DNA from: an uncultured Pirellula sp.
GTDB taxonomy: Bacteria; Planctomycetota; Planctomycetia; Pirellulales; Pirellulaceae
Direction: 5' to 3'
Assembly (NCBI GenBank): GCA_903858115.1
Contig: CAIOHR010000055.1
Span: 248,001 to 312,000 of the forward strand
Length of the DNA stretch: 64,000 nt
Shown: piece after piece, positions 25,585 through 33,979 of the stretch
How positions within the stretch are numbered: the stretch's first letter is position 1
Layout: each line of letters starts with the position of its first letter
Made by a program: the position numbers and the translations under genes
Notes under the pieces: generated by a model
What the model was told of the DNA's origin: nothing
The model's database searches: none
Seen by the model: the letters and a program-made list of their open reading frames with translations, nothing else

Positions 25585-27777
25585 CTATCCTACGTCGCCC
25601 AATGTCCACATCGCTCCATGTTTTGATTGAACCTGCTTGCAGAGTTTAGCATGTTCGGGGAATTCCAGTCGAGGATCGGACTCGATGATCTCCGTCGCAA
25701 TGCGTCTTGCGACGTTAAGTGCATTGACATCGCGAACAAGATCTGCGATTCGAAACGATGCGGTTCCCACTTGTTTCGTACCCAATAAATCTCCAGCGCC
25801 TCGAAGTTTCAAATCCTCTTCGGCGATTCGAAATCCATCATCGGTCGCGACAAGTGTTTGAAGTCTAGCATTCTCCTGCGATTCAGTGTTCTTGCTTGGA
25901 AACAGGCACACGTAGCCGGGAAGCGAGCCTCGGGTCACTCGTCCACGGAGTTGATGCAGTTGAGCCAGCCCCAATCGGTCCGCATCGAGAATGGTCATCA
26001 ATGTGGCGTTAGGGACATCGATCCCGACCTCGACGACCGTCGTGGCAACGAGTACTTGGATCTTTCCGTTCTCAAAATCGGACAATCGTTGCTGCTTTGC
26101 TTCTCCATCCATTCGGCCATGCAACAACTCCACCGAAAACTCCTTGAGCTGATTGGCCTTTAGAGCAGCGTAGACTTGTTCTGCTCCGAGCGATTCTTTT
26201 TCGGAGTCCGCTTCCACTCGAGGAAGCACCACATAAGCTTGTCGGCCGCTCCGAAGCTGCTTGCCAACAAAGTCCCACCACTTGGGTTGTTGCGATTCGT
26301 CGCCCAAATAGGTGTGGACGGGCGCGCGGCCAGGTGGTTTTTCCTGCAATACAGATACATCCAAATCGCCGAACTGCGTCATCGCGATACTCCGAGGAAT
26401 GGGAGTCGCGGACATGATCAGATAGTGTGGTACGGTTCGCGACTCGCGAAGCTGTGCTCGCTGTTCTACGCCAAATTTGTGTTGTTCATCAATGACCACG
26501 AGCCCGAGCGAGTGGAATTGGATATGTTCGCTCAGGAGTGCTTGAGTTCCGACGATAATGTCGACGGTTCCAATCGCAATTCGCTGCCGCAGCTCTGTTT
26601 GCTCTCGCTGACTCAATGTTCCCAGCAACAGTTCCACCATCACTTGGCTACCCGCAAGCTGTGTCTTGAGCCGTTCGAAGTGTTGTCGTGCCAGGAGTTC
26701 GGTTGGAACCATCATCGCCGCTTGGTATTTGTTCGCCACAGTTGCGAGCATCGCATACTGTGCGATAACTGTTTTCCCGCTCCCCACATCTCCTTGCACC
26801 AATCGGTTCATGGGGGTTTCTGTTGCCATGTCCGCACGAACTTCCTCAATGACTCTCAATTGATCCTGGGTAAGATTGAATGGGATCCGTTTCAAGATTC
26901 TGGAATGGACCAACCCGCTCGATTCGATCCGTGGTGCAGGCCTATCGTGCCTTGCTTTGTAACGTTTGGATGCGATTGCCAATTGGAAAACGAGAAACTC
27001 CTGGAAGATGAATCGCAAACGCGCCTCCTCCGCTTCTTGAATCGTCGAAGGTAGATGGATAGCCTTTAGTGCTAGGTCAATGGCCATCAATGAATCGAAG
27101 CGTGGTACGAAAGGAAGCGAGGGGGCGATCAGCCGCATGGCTTGTTGTCGAACAGATTGAGGTATGGCTTCATCGATCGTGCCAAGAAGACTTTCGAGAA
27201 CCGCCCCAACCGCGAGCGATACATGTTTTTGTTGCAATCCATCTGTCAGGGAATAGATCGGAAGCGGTTTGGGTTCTGGAAGGGGCGCGTCAGGAGGCAA
27301 AACAACAACTTCGGGGTGCCTTATTTCAAAAGAGATTCCCGTGGCTTTCGGAACGCCAGTTGCGACGAGTCGCATGCCACGACGATAAAGTTCTTTCCGA
27401 AACATTTGATTGAACCATACGCACCTCACGTAGCCGCCTCCTTCAATAGCCAGCAGCACACCAAAGCTGCCGCGACCATCGAAGCTGTAGCGTTGGTCCG
27501 TTTCAACAATCTGCCCAACGACCGTCGCACGAATTCCTGTTTCGAGCTCGGTTATTCCCTGGAAAGGTGCTATATCCTGATAGGATCGAGGGAATAGAAA
27601 CAGCAAATCAATAGGGCGACGCACACCAATCTTGTGAAACAGTTCCACACGAAGCGGGCCGACCCCAGGCAGAAATTGAAGCGGTGTTGCAAGTTCGACT
27701 GGTTTTCGGGACTCGGTCGATTCCGGGATGGAAACGAGCGATCGATCTCTTTCCATGGGAGAATCCGAGGGAGGCAC
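25585..27777 (-). CDS. recG: ATP-dependent DNA helicase RecG
   Basis: RecG remodels stalled replication forks and Holliday junctions. The 730-residue protein has the N-terminal wedge domain with an OB fold (about 80-160), Walker A GDVGSGKT (329-336), the DEQH box (430-433), MSATPIPR (motif III) and the helicase C-terminal motifs such as VATTVVEVGIDVPNA and QLRGRVTRG. The given start is GTG; an ATG seven codons downstream (27756) is equally possible. It lies divergent from the sugar-isomerase-like gene and 56 bases before the TPR-like gene. Length and motif order are normal. Confidence 0.96.
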   Translation of the reverse strand: MPPSDSPMERDRSLVSIPESTESRKPVELATPLQFLPGVGPLRVELFHKIGVRRPIDLLFLFPRSYQDIAPFQGITELETGIRATVVGQIVETDQRYSFDGRGSFGVLLAIEGGGYVRCVWFNQMFRKELYRRGMRLVATGVPKATGISFEIRHPEVVVLPPDAPLPEPKPLPIYSLTDGLQQKHVSLAVGAVLESLLGTIDEAIPQSVRQQAMRLIAPSLPFVPRFDSLMAIDLALKAIHLPSTIQEAEEARLRFIFQEFLVFQLAIASKRYKARHDRPAPRIESSGLVHSRILKRIPFNLTQDQLRVIEEVRADMATETPMNRLVQGDVGSGKTVIAQYAMLATVANKYQAAMMVPTELLARQHFERLKTQLAGSQVMVELLLGTLSQREQTELRQRIAIGTVDIIVGTQALLSEHIQFHSLGLVVIDEQHKFGVEQRAQLRESRTVPHYLIMSATPIPRSIAMTQFGDLDVSVLQEKPPGRAPVHTYLGDESQQPKWWDFVGKQLRSGRQAYVVLPRVEADSEKESLGAEQVYAALKANQLKEFSVELLHGRMDGEAKQQRLSDFENGKIQVLVATTVVEVGIDVPNATLMTILDADRLGLAQLHQLRGRVTRGSLPGYVCLFPSKNTESQENARLQTLVATDDGFRIAEEDLKLRGAGDLLGTKQVGTASFRIADLVRDVNALNVARRIATEIIESDPRLEFPEHAKLCKQVQSKHGAMWTLGDVG

Positions 27778-27874
27778 GTTAGCAGTTCCTATTTGAAAAG
27801 CGTGGTTGTCAGTTTGCCAATCCCTTGGATAATAGCAAGTCCCAGTTTGTCCGATTCAAGGAGTGAGACGCGTC

Positions 27875-28624
27875 GTGATTGTTGCAGCATCAACCGGTTG
27901 TTTTCCAGAGATCCAAATCCCAGAGGTCATCGAAGTCCTCAGTGATTTGGAATTCACATCCGTTGAAATCGTTCTAGACGATGATGGCATTCAAATGCCT
28001 CCCCATCGTCTCATGTCCGAATTCGATGAGTGTTTAAGGCTCGTTCGAGATACCCATCGTCTCGATATTTGCAGTTATAGTGTACTTATTAATGCGAGTG
28101 GTGAAGAGCACTACGCGCGTTTTGAGAAAGTCTGCGATTTAGCCAAAGCCACCAAAGTCGTGACCATCACCATTCCCAGTGGCGAGCACGGCACGCCGTT
28201 CAACCAAGAAGTTGAACACTTGCAACGAATGGTGAAAATCTCCGAGAGCCGCGGCGTTCGTGTTTCACTCAAAAGCCAGATCGGTCGCCTGAGCGAAGAC
28301 CCAGATACCATCAAGAACCTCTGCGAGTACGTGCCCGGTGTGGGGTTGACGTTGGATCCTAGCCAGTTCCTTTGCAGTCCGAGCAAGAACAAGAGCTACG
28401 ATAAATTACTTAAGTTCGTGTACCACACTCATCTCCGCGATTCCAAAAAGGACAAACTTCAGGTCCGAATAGGTCAGGGGGAAATTGAATACGGTCGTCT
28501 GATTACTCAGCTTCAAAGCGTCGGCTATGACCGTGCCCTTTGCGTGGAAATGTCTCCGAGCGATGATATGGACATGCGTCAAGAATTGAGGAAGCTAAGG
28601 TTACTGCTCGACAGCTTGCTCTAG
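27875..28624 (+). CDS. Sugar-phosphate-isomerase/epimerase-like TIM-barrel protein
   Basis: A 249-residue TIM-barrel protein of the AP-endonuclease-2 / xylose-isomerase-like superfamily. Typical pieces are the early FTSVEIVLDDDG, GLTLDPSQF (metal-ligand region), HTHLRDSKKDK and GQGEIEYGRLI, ending with a Glu in ALCVEMSPSDDMD. The start is set by the ribosome-binding sequence AAGGAG at 27858-27863: it overlaps an in-frame GTG at 27863 but sits 11 bases before the GTG at 27875, which is therefore preferred. A tandem duplication of 22 bases spans the stop codon. The substrate is unknown. Confidence 0.82.
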   Translation: MIVAASTGCFPEIQIPEVIEVLSDLEFTSVEIVLDDDGIQMPPHRLMSEFDECLRLVRDTHRLDICSYSVLINASGEEHYARFEKVCDLAKATKVVTITIPSGEHGTPFNQEVEHLQRMVKISESRGVRVSLKSQIGRLSEDPDTIKNLCEYVPGVGLTLDPSQFLCSPSKNKSYDKLLKFVYHTHLRDSKKDKLQVRIGQGEIEYGRLITQLQSVGYDRALCVEMSPSDDMDMRQELRKLRLLLDSLL

Positions 28625-28659
28625 GCACAAATGAAAATTGCTCTAGGCACAAATGAAAA
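28616..28659. repeat. Exact 22-bp tandem duplication spanning a stop codon
   Basis: Bases 28616-28637 are repeated without change at 28638-28659. The first copy encodes the last codons and the TAG stop (28622-28624) of the isomerase-like gene; the second copy repeats them beyond the stop. This is the clearest of the stop-proximal duplications. Confidence 0.95.
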
Positions 28660-28939
28660 AACTAGCAGTCACCCTCCGTCGCTTTCGCCAAATGTCGCTT
28701 TGGCCAAATTTTGCTCGTTGTTGTGCATTGGGATTCGCTCCAGACGATTTGATATGCTATCAATGTCTTGCTGGTTCGCTGCGGCTAGAAAACTAAATTG
28801 GTACAATGGTTGGAGCACGACCACTTCAGGTCATGACTGGAACACTGGGTGCTAGCGCTCCTCGGCTGATCCTAAAATTGATGCTGCAACGGAGCAGTTA
28901 TCCTCGTCAATCCTTCAGCGCACGGTCAGGGATCTATTT
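28625..28939. other. Intergenic region upstream of the DUF2237 gene
   Basis: About 315 bases with no credible gene. It begins with the second copy of the 22-bp duplication. A further near-exact 16-bp tandem pair lies at 28678-28709 (one mismatch, at the CGCC/GGCC position). An extended -10-like sequence TGGTACAAT occurs at 28799-28807, about 130 bases before the next start codon, and might be its promoter. No terminator is evident. Confidence 0.45.
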
Positions 28940-29314
28940 ATGGCGGCCCCAAAAAACGTACTTGGAACAGCTCTTGCAAATTGTTCACTCGACCCGCCAA
29001 CGGGCTTCTTTCGCGACGGATGCTGCCGAAGCGGAGCCGACGATATCGGTCTACACTTGGTTTGCAGCGTGATGACCAAGGAGTTTTTGGAGTTTTCTCA
29101 ATCGAGAGGCAACGATTTGATCACCGCGGTACCTGCATTTCACTTCCCCGGCTTGAAACCAGGCGACCGTTGGTGTCTCTGTGTCTTGCGATGGAAAGAG
29201 GCCTTTGAAGCTGATGTCGCACCGAAAATCGTTCTTGAAGCAACGCATATTTCGACTCTTGAATTCGTTGATCTTGAGGACTTGCGGAACTATGCAGTTG
29301 ACTCGCCGTCATGA
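28940..29314 (+). CDS. DUF2237 family protein
   Basis: A small cytoplasmic protein of 124 residues. It closely fits the DUF2237 family as I recall it: NVLGTALANCSLDPPTGFFR, then DGCC, a GLHLVCSVMT segment, FSQSRGNDL, FPGLKPGDRWCLC and a C-terminal VVLEATH-like part. It carries several conserved cysteines (in ANCS, DGCC, HLVC and RWCLC) that could bind metal or be redox active. Its biochemical role is not established to my knowledge. The ATG at 28940 is the only sensible start. The next gene begins 92 bases later. Confidence 0.88.
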   Translation: MAAPKNVLGTALANCSLDPPTGFFRDGCCRSGADDIGLHLVCSVMTKEFLEFSQSRGNDLITAVPAFHFPGLKPGDRWCLCVLRWKEAFEADVAPKIVLEATHISTLEFVDLEDLRNYAVDSPS

Positions 29315-29406
29315 TGTAGGTGGTTCAATAGGTTTTTCTTGGTTATTCGCGAGTTGGTTTGGCCGCCCAAACGTTAACGCGTTTTGCACGAATAAAGGAT
29401 GTAGGC

Positions 29407-30138
29407 ATGGGACATTGGGAAAGCGCTGGGCTACCCGAAGATTTTGATGGAGTCGTGCGTCTTTTTCCGCTCCCAAATCTCGTCCTTTTCCCACACGTGA
29501 TTCAGGCGCTGCATATTTTCGAACCTCGATACTGCGAAATGCTTAGCGAGTCGTTGGAATCAGACCACCTGATCACCATGGCGTTACTCGTACCAGGTTG
29601 GGAAACGAACCTGAAGGGAAAACCAGCCATCGGTGATGTTGTCTGTATTGGGCGGATCATTTCTCACACCCCGACAGACGATGGACGAAACAACATTTTG
29701 CTCGCGGGAATTCGGCGGGCTCGCATTATCGAAGAATTGGACGTCGACACTGCTTTTCGGCAAGCCAGAGTAGAGATTCTTCGGGATTACTGTCCTGAAG
29801 AATTCGAATGCGAACTGGATCGCTATCGCCAAACATTGCTGAACGTGTTTCGCTCGATGATTCCAGAGGACGCACTGAATTCGAAGACATTCGGCGATTT
29901 GCTTACCCAACAACTTCCTCTCGGGATATTGACCGACATTGTGGGCTATGCATTGAGCTTGCCCCCGCTCATCAAACAAGAGTTGTTAGGGGAGCCTAAT
30001 GTTGTCGCTCGATACGAGATCCTCCTCAAGCACTTGAGCCCCCTGGACACAACTGACACTGCATCGTTGCAGAAATCCGAGTTTCATGAAAACTCGCGCA
30101 GAAGCGGCGAGTTTCCGCCTAGATTCAGCGACAACTAA
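29407..30138 (+). CDS. LON substrate-binding-domain protein (stand-alone Lon N-domain)
   Basis: The 243-residue protein matches the N-terminal substrate-binding (PUA-like) domain of Lon protease without the ATPase or protease parts. Family marks are VRLFPLPNLVLFPHVIQALHIFEPRY near the N-terminus and GDVVCIGRI in the barrel. Stand-alone forms may bind unfolded or modified proteins; the role is unclear. The start is ATG 29407 because an AAAGGA sequence (29394-29399) precedes it by seven bases; the longer open frame begins at an unsupported TTG (29359). The C-terminal 30 residues are polar and look unstructured. Confidence 0.87.
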   Translation: MGHWESAGLPEDFDGVVRLFPLPNLVLFPHVIQALHIFEPRYCEMLSESLESDHLITMALLVPGWETNLKGKPAIGDVVCIGRIISHTPTDDGRNNILLAGIRRARIIEELDVDTAFRQARVEILRDYCPEEFECELDRYRQTLLNVFRSMIPEDALNSKTFGDLLTQQLPLGILTDIVGYALSLPPLIKQELLGEPNVVARYEILLKHLSPLDTTDTASLQKSEFHENSRRSGEFPPRFSDN

Positions 30139-30189
30139 GACTGACGAATCTTTGAAGTGACAGCTTCGTTTTGGAATAAGTTTCGACGG

Positions 30190-30219
30190 CATGCCCATTT
30201 GATTCATGCCCATTGAGTT
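30190..30219. repeat. 15-bp near-tandem duplication just beyond the tsaE stop codon
   Basis: Two adjacent 15-base units (30190-30204 and 30205-30219) start with CATGCCCATT and differ at two positions. They lie nine bases beyond the tsaE stop codon (30228-30230), in the space between convergent genes. Confidence 0.55.
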
Positions 30220-30227
30220 ATGAATAA

Positions 30228-30755
30228 TCAACTCATGTCTTGTGATCTAGTTGTCGATGGAAGGCGATCGAGCGATCTCGTCAACCATGCCAGAGAACGA
30301 GGACCGGTTGAGATTGCATGAATTCGACGTTGATGGGGGCCAGACTCAACCTGGCTAAAATGCAGCACCAAGTGATCGCGAGGCAGTAGGTCGGGGAATC
30401 GATCAGCCCACTCGATGATCGTAACACAATCGTTTTCAAGAACTTCTTCGATCCCTATTTCGAGAAATTCGTCCTCATCACCTATCCGATACGCATCGAC
30501 ATGGCAAAGTGGAGGTGTTGTCTGGTATTGATGGAGCAGAACAAAGGTTGGGCTGCTAACCTCCTCGGGGTTTGCCCCAATCTCCATGGCAAAAAATCGC
30601 GTAAACTGGGTTTTCCCAGCCCCCAGCGTGCCAACCAATGCGATACAGCCAGGGATAATTGGTTGTTTTGCGATCGCGACCGCGAGTTGCTGGCATTCTG
30701 CGAGGCTGTAGATATCAACGCAGTATTCATTCTCGGATAGTTTTTCTACGAGCAT
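30228..30755 (-). CDS. tsaE: tRNA threonylcarbamoyladenosine biosynthesis ATPase TsaE
   Basis: TsaE is the ATPase that works with TsaB and TsaD to place threonylcarbamoyl on A37 of ANN-decoding tRNAs. The 175-residue protein has Walker A GTLGAGKT (42-49), the switch SSPTFVLLHQY, HVDAYRI and IIEWADRFPDLLP, all typical. The C-terminal 30 residues are an extra polar tail. It is convergent with the LON-domain gene and divergent from the SEC-C gene. No tsaB or tsaD is in the window. Confidence 0.95.
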   Translation of the reverse strand: MLVEKLSENEYCVDIYSLAECQQLAVAIAKQPIIPGCIALVGTLGAGKTQFTRFFAMEIGANPEEVSSPTFVLLHQYQTTPPLCHVDAYRIGDEDEFLEIGIEEVLENDCVTIIEWADRFPDLLPRDHLVLHFSQVESGPHQRRIHAISTGPRSLAWLTRSLDRLPSTTRSQDMS

Positions 30756-30805
30756 CCTATTTGCCTGTGGTGTATTGACGACGCATGGGCATCGGTTCAG
30801 AAAAC

Positions 30806-30814
30806 TGGTACACT
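30806..30814 (+). promoter_or_regulatory. Possible extended -10 promoter
   Basis: TGGTACACT fits an extended -10 element (TGn followed by TACACT), about 75 bases upstream of the SEC-C gene start. No good -35 is at the normal distance. It is similar to TGGTACAAT at 28799. Weak evidence. Confidence 0.25.
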
Positions 30815-30887
30815 GAGCTTAGAAGAAACATGCCGTTTGAAAATGCGGCTTCCAGTACACGTGACAGAAAAAATAATTGGATCGCCA

Positions 30888-33032
30888 ATGAGTAGCCTTG
30901 ACCAGTATAGCTACTGCCCTTGCGGCAACGGAAAGAAGATCAAGTTTTGCAAATGCAACCAGCATTTTGCAGAGATGGAAAAGATACACCGTATGATCGT
31001 TGGCGAGCAGAATGTTGCTGCTTTGGATCGGATAAATGCCGACCTCAAGACGATGCCGTCCGAGCCTTGGTTGCTCGCGATGAAATGCGAACTGCTTCTT
31101 CAGCTTCGCGAGTTGGAGGCTTTGGAGGAGACTTCGGCAAAATTCATCCGGCTACAGCCCGATAACGCCCTCGCAAAATTGTATCGATCGCTGTTAGCGG
31201 TGATCCGAGGAAACACGGAAGAAGGTGCGACGCTGCTACTGCAAGCTATCGGAGATTCGACTGAAAATCTTCCACCCATGACAGCCACGGTTTCTCTTAA
31301 TCTGTTAGAGACGATGGCACAGCGTGGACTATCCCTGCCAGCATTGCTCCATGCTGAAATGCTAATGGACATGGGCGACGAAATGGCCAAATATGGCTAC
31401 CAAGCTCACTCGTCCCTCACTAGCCAAAACAATACCAATATTTTGAGTCGAGAATCGTTGCCATCCGCAATCGATGCTGAGGATACCCCGTATTCTGAGA
31501 GATTGATCGAAGCGGAAGCTTTGATTGGAGCTTATCGAATTAGTGTTGCAAAAACGAAGCTTGAATCGATGCTTCGAGAGTTTGGCCCCCAAGCTCCCGT
31601 TCTTCAACATCTTCTCTATTGCCAATTGATGTTGTCCGATGTGGATGGCGCTGGTGCATCTTGTCGCAAGCTAGCATTGATGGACTCGTTGACCGAGCCG
31701 CAACGCATTTACTACCATGCACTTGCTTATGAACTTGCACCAAAAAGCAGCGGTGTAGGTATCCAAGAAGAACTTTGCCAATACTCCATCGAAGATACCA
31801 GCTTTGAAGAAAAGCTGACTTCAAACGCCCGACTGGTACCAATCCCCGTAGACCAACTCAAGGGGCTGCTGACTGCACTACTTAACGAAGAGGTCCCGCC
31901 AAAGTCGTGCTTCGTATGTGTCGATCATGTTTTGCGCGAACAATTCGGAGAACTAGAGGCTAGCCGAACGGGAGCGTGGATCGCTTACTACGGCCGGCAA
32001 ACGGACAAAACAGCTCGATTGATCACCCTGGAGCCACCCACTGGGCCTCGCCGTTTATTGCTGGAAAGCCTAAAGCAAGAGATTGGCCTGACATCGCTAC
32101 CGAGAGAGTTGGTTGAGAAACTGCCGACATCCTACCTTTCCCAGGTAACCGCTTCGGTGCTTGTCAAAAAACAAGTGCCACCAGAACGAGCAGTCGCATT
32201 CCGCGATGCGACACGGCAGTTGGTCGTCGATTCATTCTTGGATTATCCTCTTGAATGCCTCGGAAACAAAACTCCTCGAGAAGCGTCGAGTGATCCAAAG
32301 AGCCGAATTCCACTCTCCGCATTGTTGCTCCATTGGCAGGGGTCTGGTTCTGCCGGTCTTAATGATAGCTATTATAAATCGCTTCACCAGCAACTGAATC
32401 TAACGCAACCTCTCTTGGAGGCATCACAAGATGTGTTTGATCTCGTTGGAGGGGCTGCATACTTTTGGACCAATCTGGCCACCATCGATTCGGATAGCTT
32501 GATTCAATTGATGCAGTCGGCGTTGACACGGGGTGTTGCATCTGTGACCGAAGAATTGGTCAGGCGAAGTGAGCAAATGCAATGGCCTGATAACCTCAAA
32601 GAATCGGCCGAGTATACGCAACTGAACATGAAGGCCCAACTGGCAACCGATCCGAACGATGCAGAAAAACTTTTGCTTCGAATAGCCGAGCTTGCAAAGA
32701 AGATCGGCGTTCCGATCGGAAATGCGGTTCTCGAACGCGTAGAGATGCTGAATTCCCTGGGGCGAGGGACCGAGGGAAGAATGTACCTCGAGAAGTCGCT
32801 AAGAGAAAACCCAGACGACCCAGTTCTTCTTCAGTTCATCCAAATGGCAATGATGCGAGAACAACAAATGCGTTCCCGAGGGGGAAGTCCCCAAGGGGCA
32901 GGTATGGGTGTCGAGGGGCAAGTGACTCCAAGCTCTTCGAACTCGTCAGGACTATGGACGCCGGATCAAGGGACCAGTGGTGAAGATGCCCCGTCGAGCG
33001 GCGGCAGCAAGCTCTGGATTCCTGGACAGTAA
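30888..33032 (+). CDS. SEC-C zinc-motif protein with TPR-like repeats
   Basis: The 714-residue cytoplasmic protein begins with a SEC-C type zinc motif, YCPCGNGKKIKFCKC (Cys10, 12, 21 and 23), like the tail of SecA that binds SecB or ribosomes. The rest is mostly helical with TPR-like pairs (for example LRELEALEETSAKFIRLQPDNALAKL, written here in two parts: LRELEALEETS and AKFIRLQPDNALAKL). A second repeat block lies near residues 580-660. The tail is Gly/Ser rich and ends in a short Trp-containing repeat (GLWTPDQG and KLWIPGQ). ATG 30888 puts the zinc motif at the N-terminus; TTG 30837 and ATG 30843 are alternatives. The next gene starts 23 bases later. Confidence 0.78.
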   Translation: MSSLDQYSYCPCGNGKKIKFCKCNQHFAEMEKIHRMIVGEQNVAALDRINADLKTMPSEPWLLAMKCELLLQLRELEALEETSAKFIRLQPDNALAKLYRSLLAVIRGNTEEGATLLLQAIGDSTENLPPMTATVSLNLLETMAQRGLSLPALLHAEMLMDMGDEMAKYGYQAHSSLTSQNNTNILSRESLPSAIDAEDTPYSERLIEAEALIGAYRISVAKTKLESMLREFGPQAPVLQHLLYCQLMLSDVDGAGASCRKLALMDSLTEPQRIYYHALAYELAPKSSGVGIQEELCQYSIEDTSFEEKLTSNARLVPIPVDQLKGLLTALLNEEVPPKSCFVCVDHVLREQFGELEASRTGAWIAYYGRQTDKTARLITLEPPTGPRRLLLESLKQEIGLTSLPRELVEKLPTSYLSQVTASVLVKKQVPPERAVAFRDATRQLVVDSFLDYPLECLGNKTPREASSDPKSRIPLSALLLHWQGSGSAGLNDSYYKSLHQQLNLTQPLLEASQDVFDLVGGAAYFWTNLATIDSDSLIQLMQSALTRGVASVTEELVRRSEQMQWPDNLKESAEYTQLNMKAQLATDPNDAEKLLLRIAELAKKIGVPIGNAVLERVEMLNSLGRGTEGRMYLEKSLRENPDDPVLLQFIQMAMMREQQMRSRGGSPQGAGMGVEGQVTPSSSNSSGLWTPDQGTSGEDAPSSGGSKLWIPGQ

Positions 33033-33055
33033 GCTCTATTCTAGCGGAGGGAAAA

Positions 33056-33886
33056 ATGCGGACAGCGATCTTCGGTCTGACAATTGCCTGTGTTGTGTTC
33101 GGTAATTGCTTTGCAAGTGAACCAACGGTCCGAACTGATTTGGTTTACGGGCACAAAGATGGGATGGCACTGACGATGGATTTGTTCGAACCAACGACTG
33201 AGCCCAATGGTGTTGGGCTGATGTTGATGGTAAGTGGTGGATGGGTGTCAGCATGGAGCCCACCCGAGAAACTGCGTCCCATGATCGAGCCTTTCCTCAA
33301 AGCGGGTTATCGCATATTCGCAGTTCGACATGGGAGCAGCCCCAAGTATTTGATCCCCGAGATCGTGAAAGATGTTCGCCTGGCTCACAAGTATGTGCAT
33401 GATCGAGCGAATGAGTTCAAGATTGATCCGAAGCGAATCGGCGTGTTTGGCTTTAGTGCGGGTGGTCACCTGTCGTTGATGTTGGGCACGACTTCTAATT
33501 CGGAACCGGGCGACAATCCGCGTATTGCCGCTGTCGCTGCGGTTTTCCCACCGACAGACTTAAGGCCGTATGTTGATCCGACCAATCCATTGAGAGAGCA
33601 GTTTCCCGCTCTCAAGTTCGACGTAGAAAAAGGGAGCGACTATTCACCTCTTTTGCAGGTTACCAAGGACGATGCACCCGTAGTGCTAGTGCACGGCGAT
33701 CGGGATGAGTTGGTGCCCTTGTGGCATAGTGAAAAATTGGAACAGGCTTTGAAAAAAGAGAGCGTTCCCACCGAGTTGGTCGTGATCAAAGGAGCCGCTC
33801 ACGGTTTTGATGCGGATGGAAATCGCAGAATGTATGTAGCCATGGTCTCATGGTTCGACAAACATCTTTTGGCTTCGTCGAAATAG
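33056..33886 (+). CDS. Secreted alpha/beta hydrolase (BD-FAE / prolyl-oligopeptidase-like esterase)
   Basis: An exported hydrolase of 276 residues with a signal peptide (ending NCFAS, residue 21). The nucleophile elbow is GFSAGGH (Ser134), the acid lies in HGDRDELVP and the His in AAHGFD. These match esterases that act on small acyl or carbohydrate esters. A strong ribosome-binding sequence GGAGGG (33046-33051) lies four bases before the ATG. It follows the SEC-C gene by 23 bases. An 8-bp inverted repeat after the stop codon separates it from the convergent HtrA-like gene. Confidence 0.9.
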   Translation: MRTAIFGLTIACVVFGNCFASEPTVRTDLVYGHKDGMALTMDLFEPTTEPNGVGLMLMVSGGWVSAWSPPEKLRPMIEPFLKAGYRIFAVRHGSSPKYLIPEIVKDVRLAHKYVHDRANEFKIDPKRIGVFGFSAGGHLSLMLGTTSNSEPGDNPRIAAVAAVFPPTDLRPYVDPTNPLREQFPALKFDVEKGSDYSPLLQVTKDDAPVVLVHGDRDELVPLWHSEKLEQALKKESVPTELVVIKGAAHGFDADGNRRMYVAMVSWFDKHLLASSK

Positions 33887-33903
33887 GGAGATAAAGTAGA
33901 TCC

Positions 33904-33927
33904 CATCTCTCGGATTCTTGAGAGATG
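33904..33927. terminator. Hairpin between convergent genes
   Basis: CATCTCTC (33904-33911) pairs perfectly with GAGAGATG (33920-33927) around an 8-base loop. It lies between two convergent genes. There is no T-tract on either side, so any terminator activity would be weak or need a factor. Confidence 0.4.
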
Positions 33928-33979
33928 TCAGATCAAGTACTAACTGCTGTAACTGATTCGCTGGCTTCCTGCCAAAAAA

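Noticed and set aside
26176..27054. 292-residue open frame on the plus strand
   Set aside because: Lies entirely antisense to recG between its helicase motifs; the composition is Cys/His/Arg rich as is usual for shadow frames.
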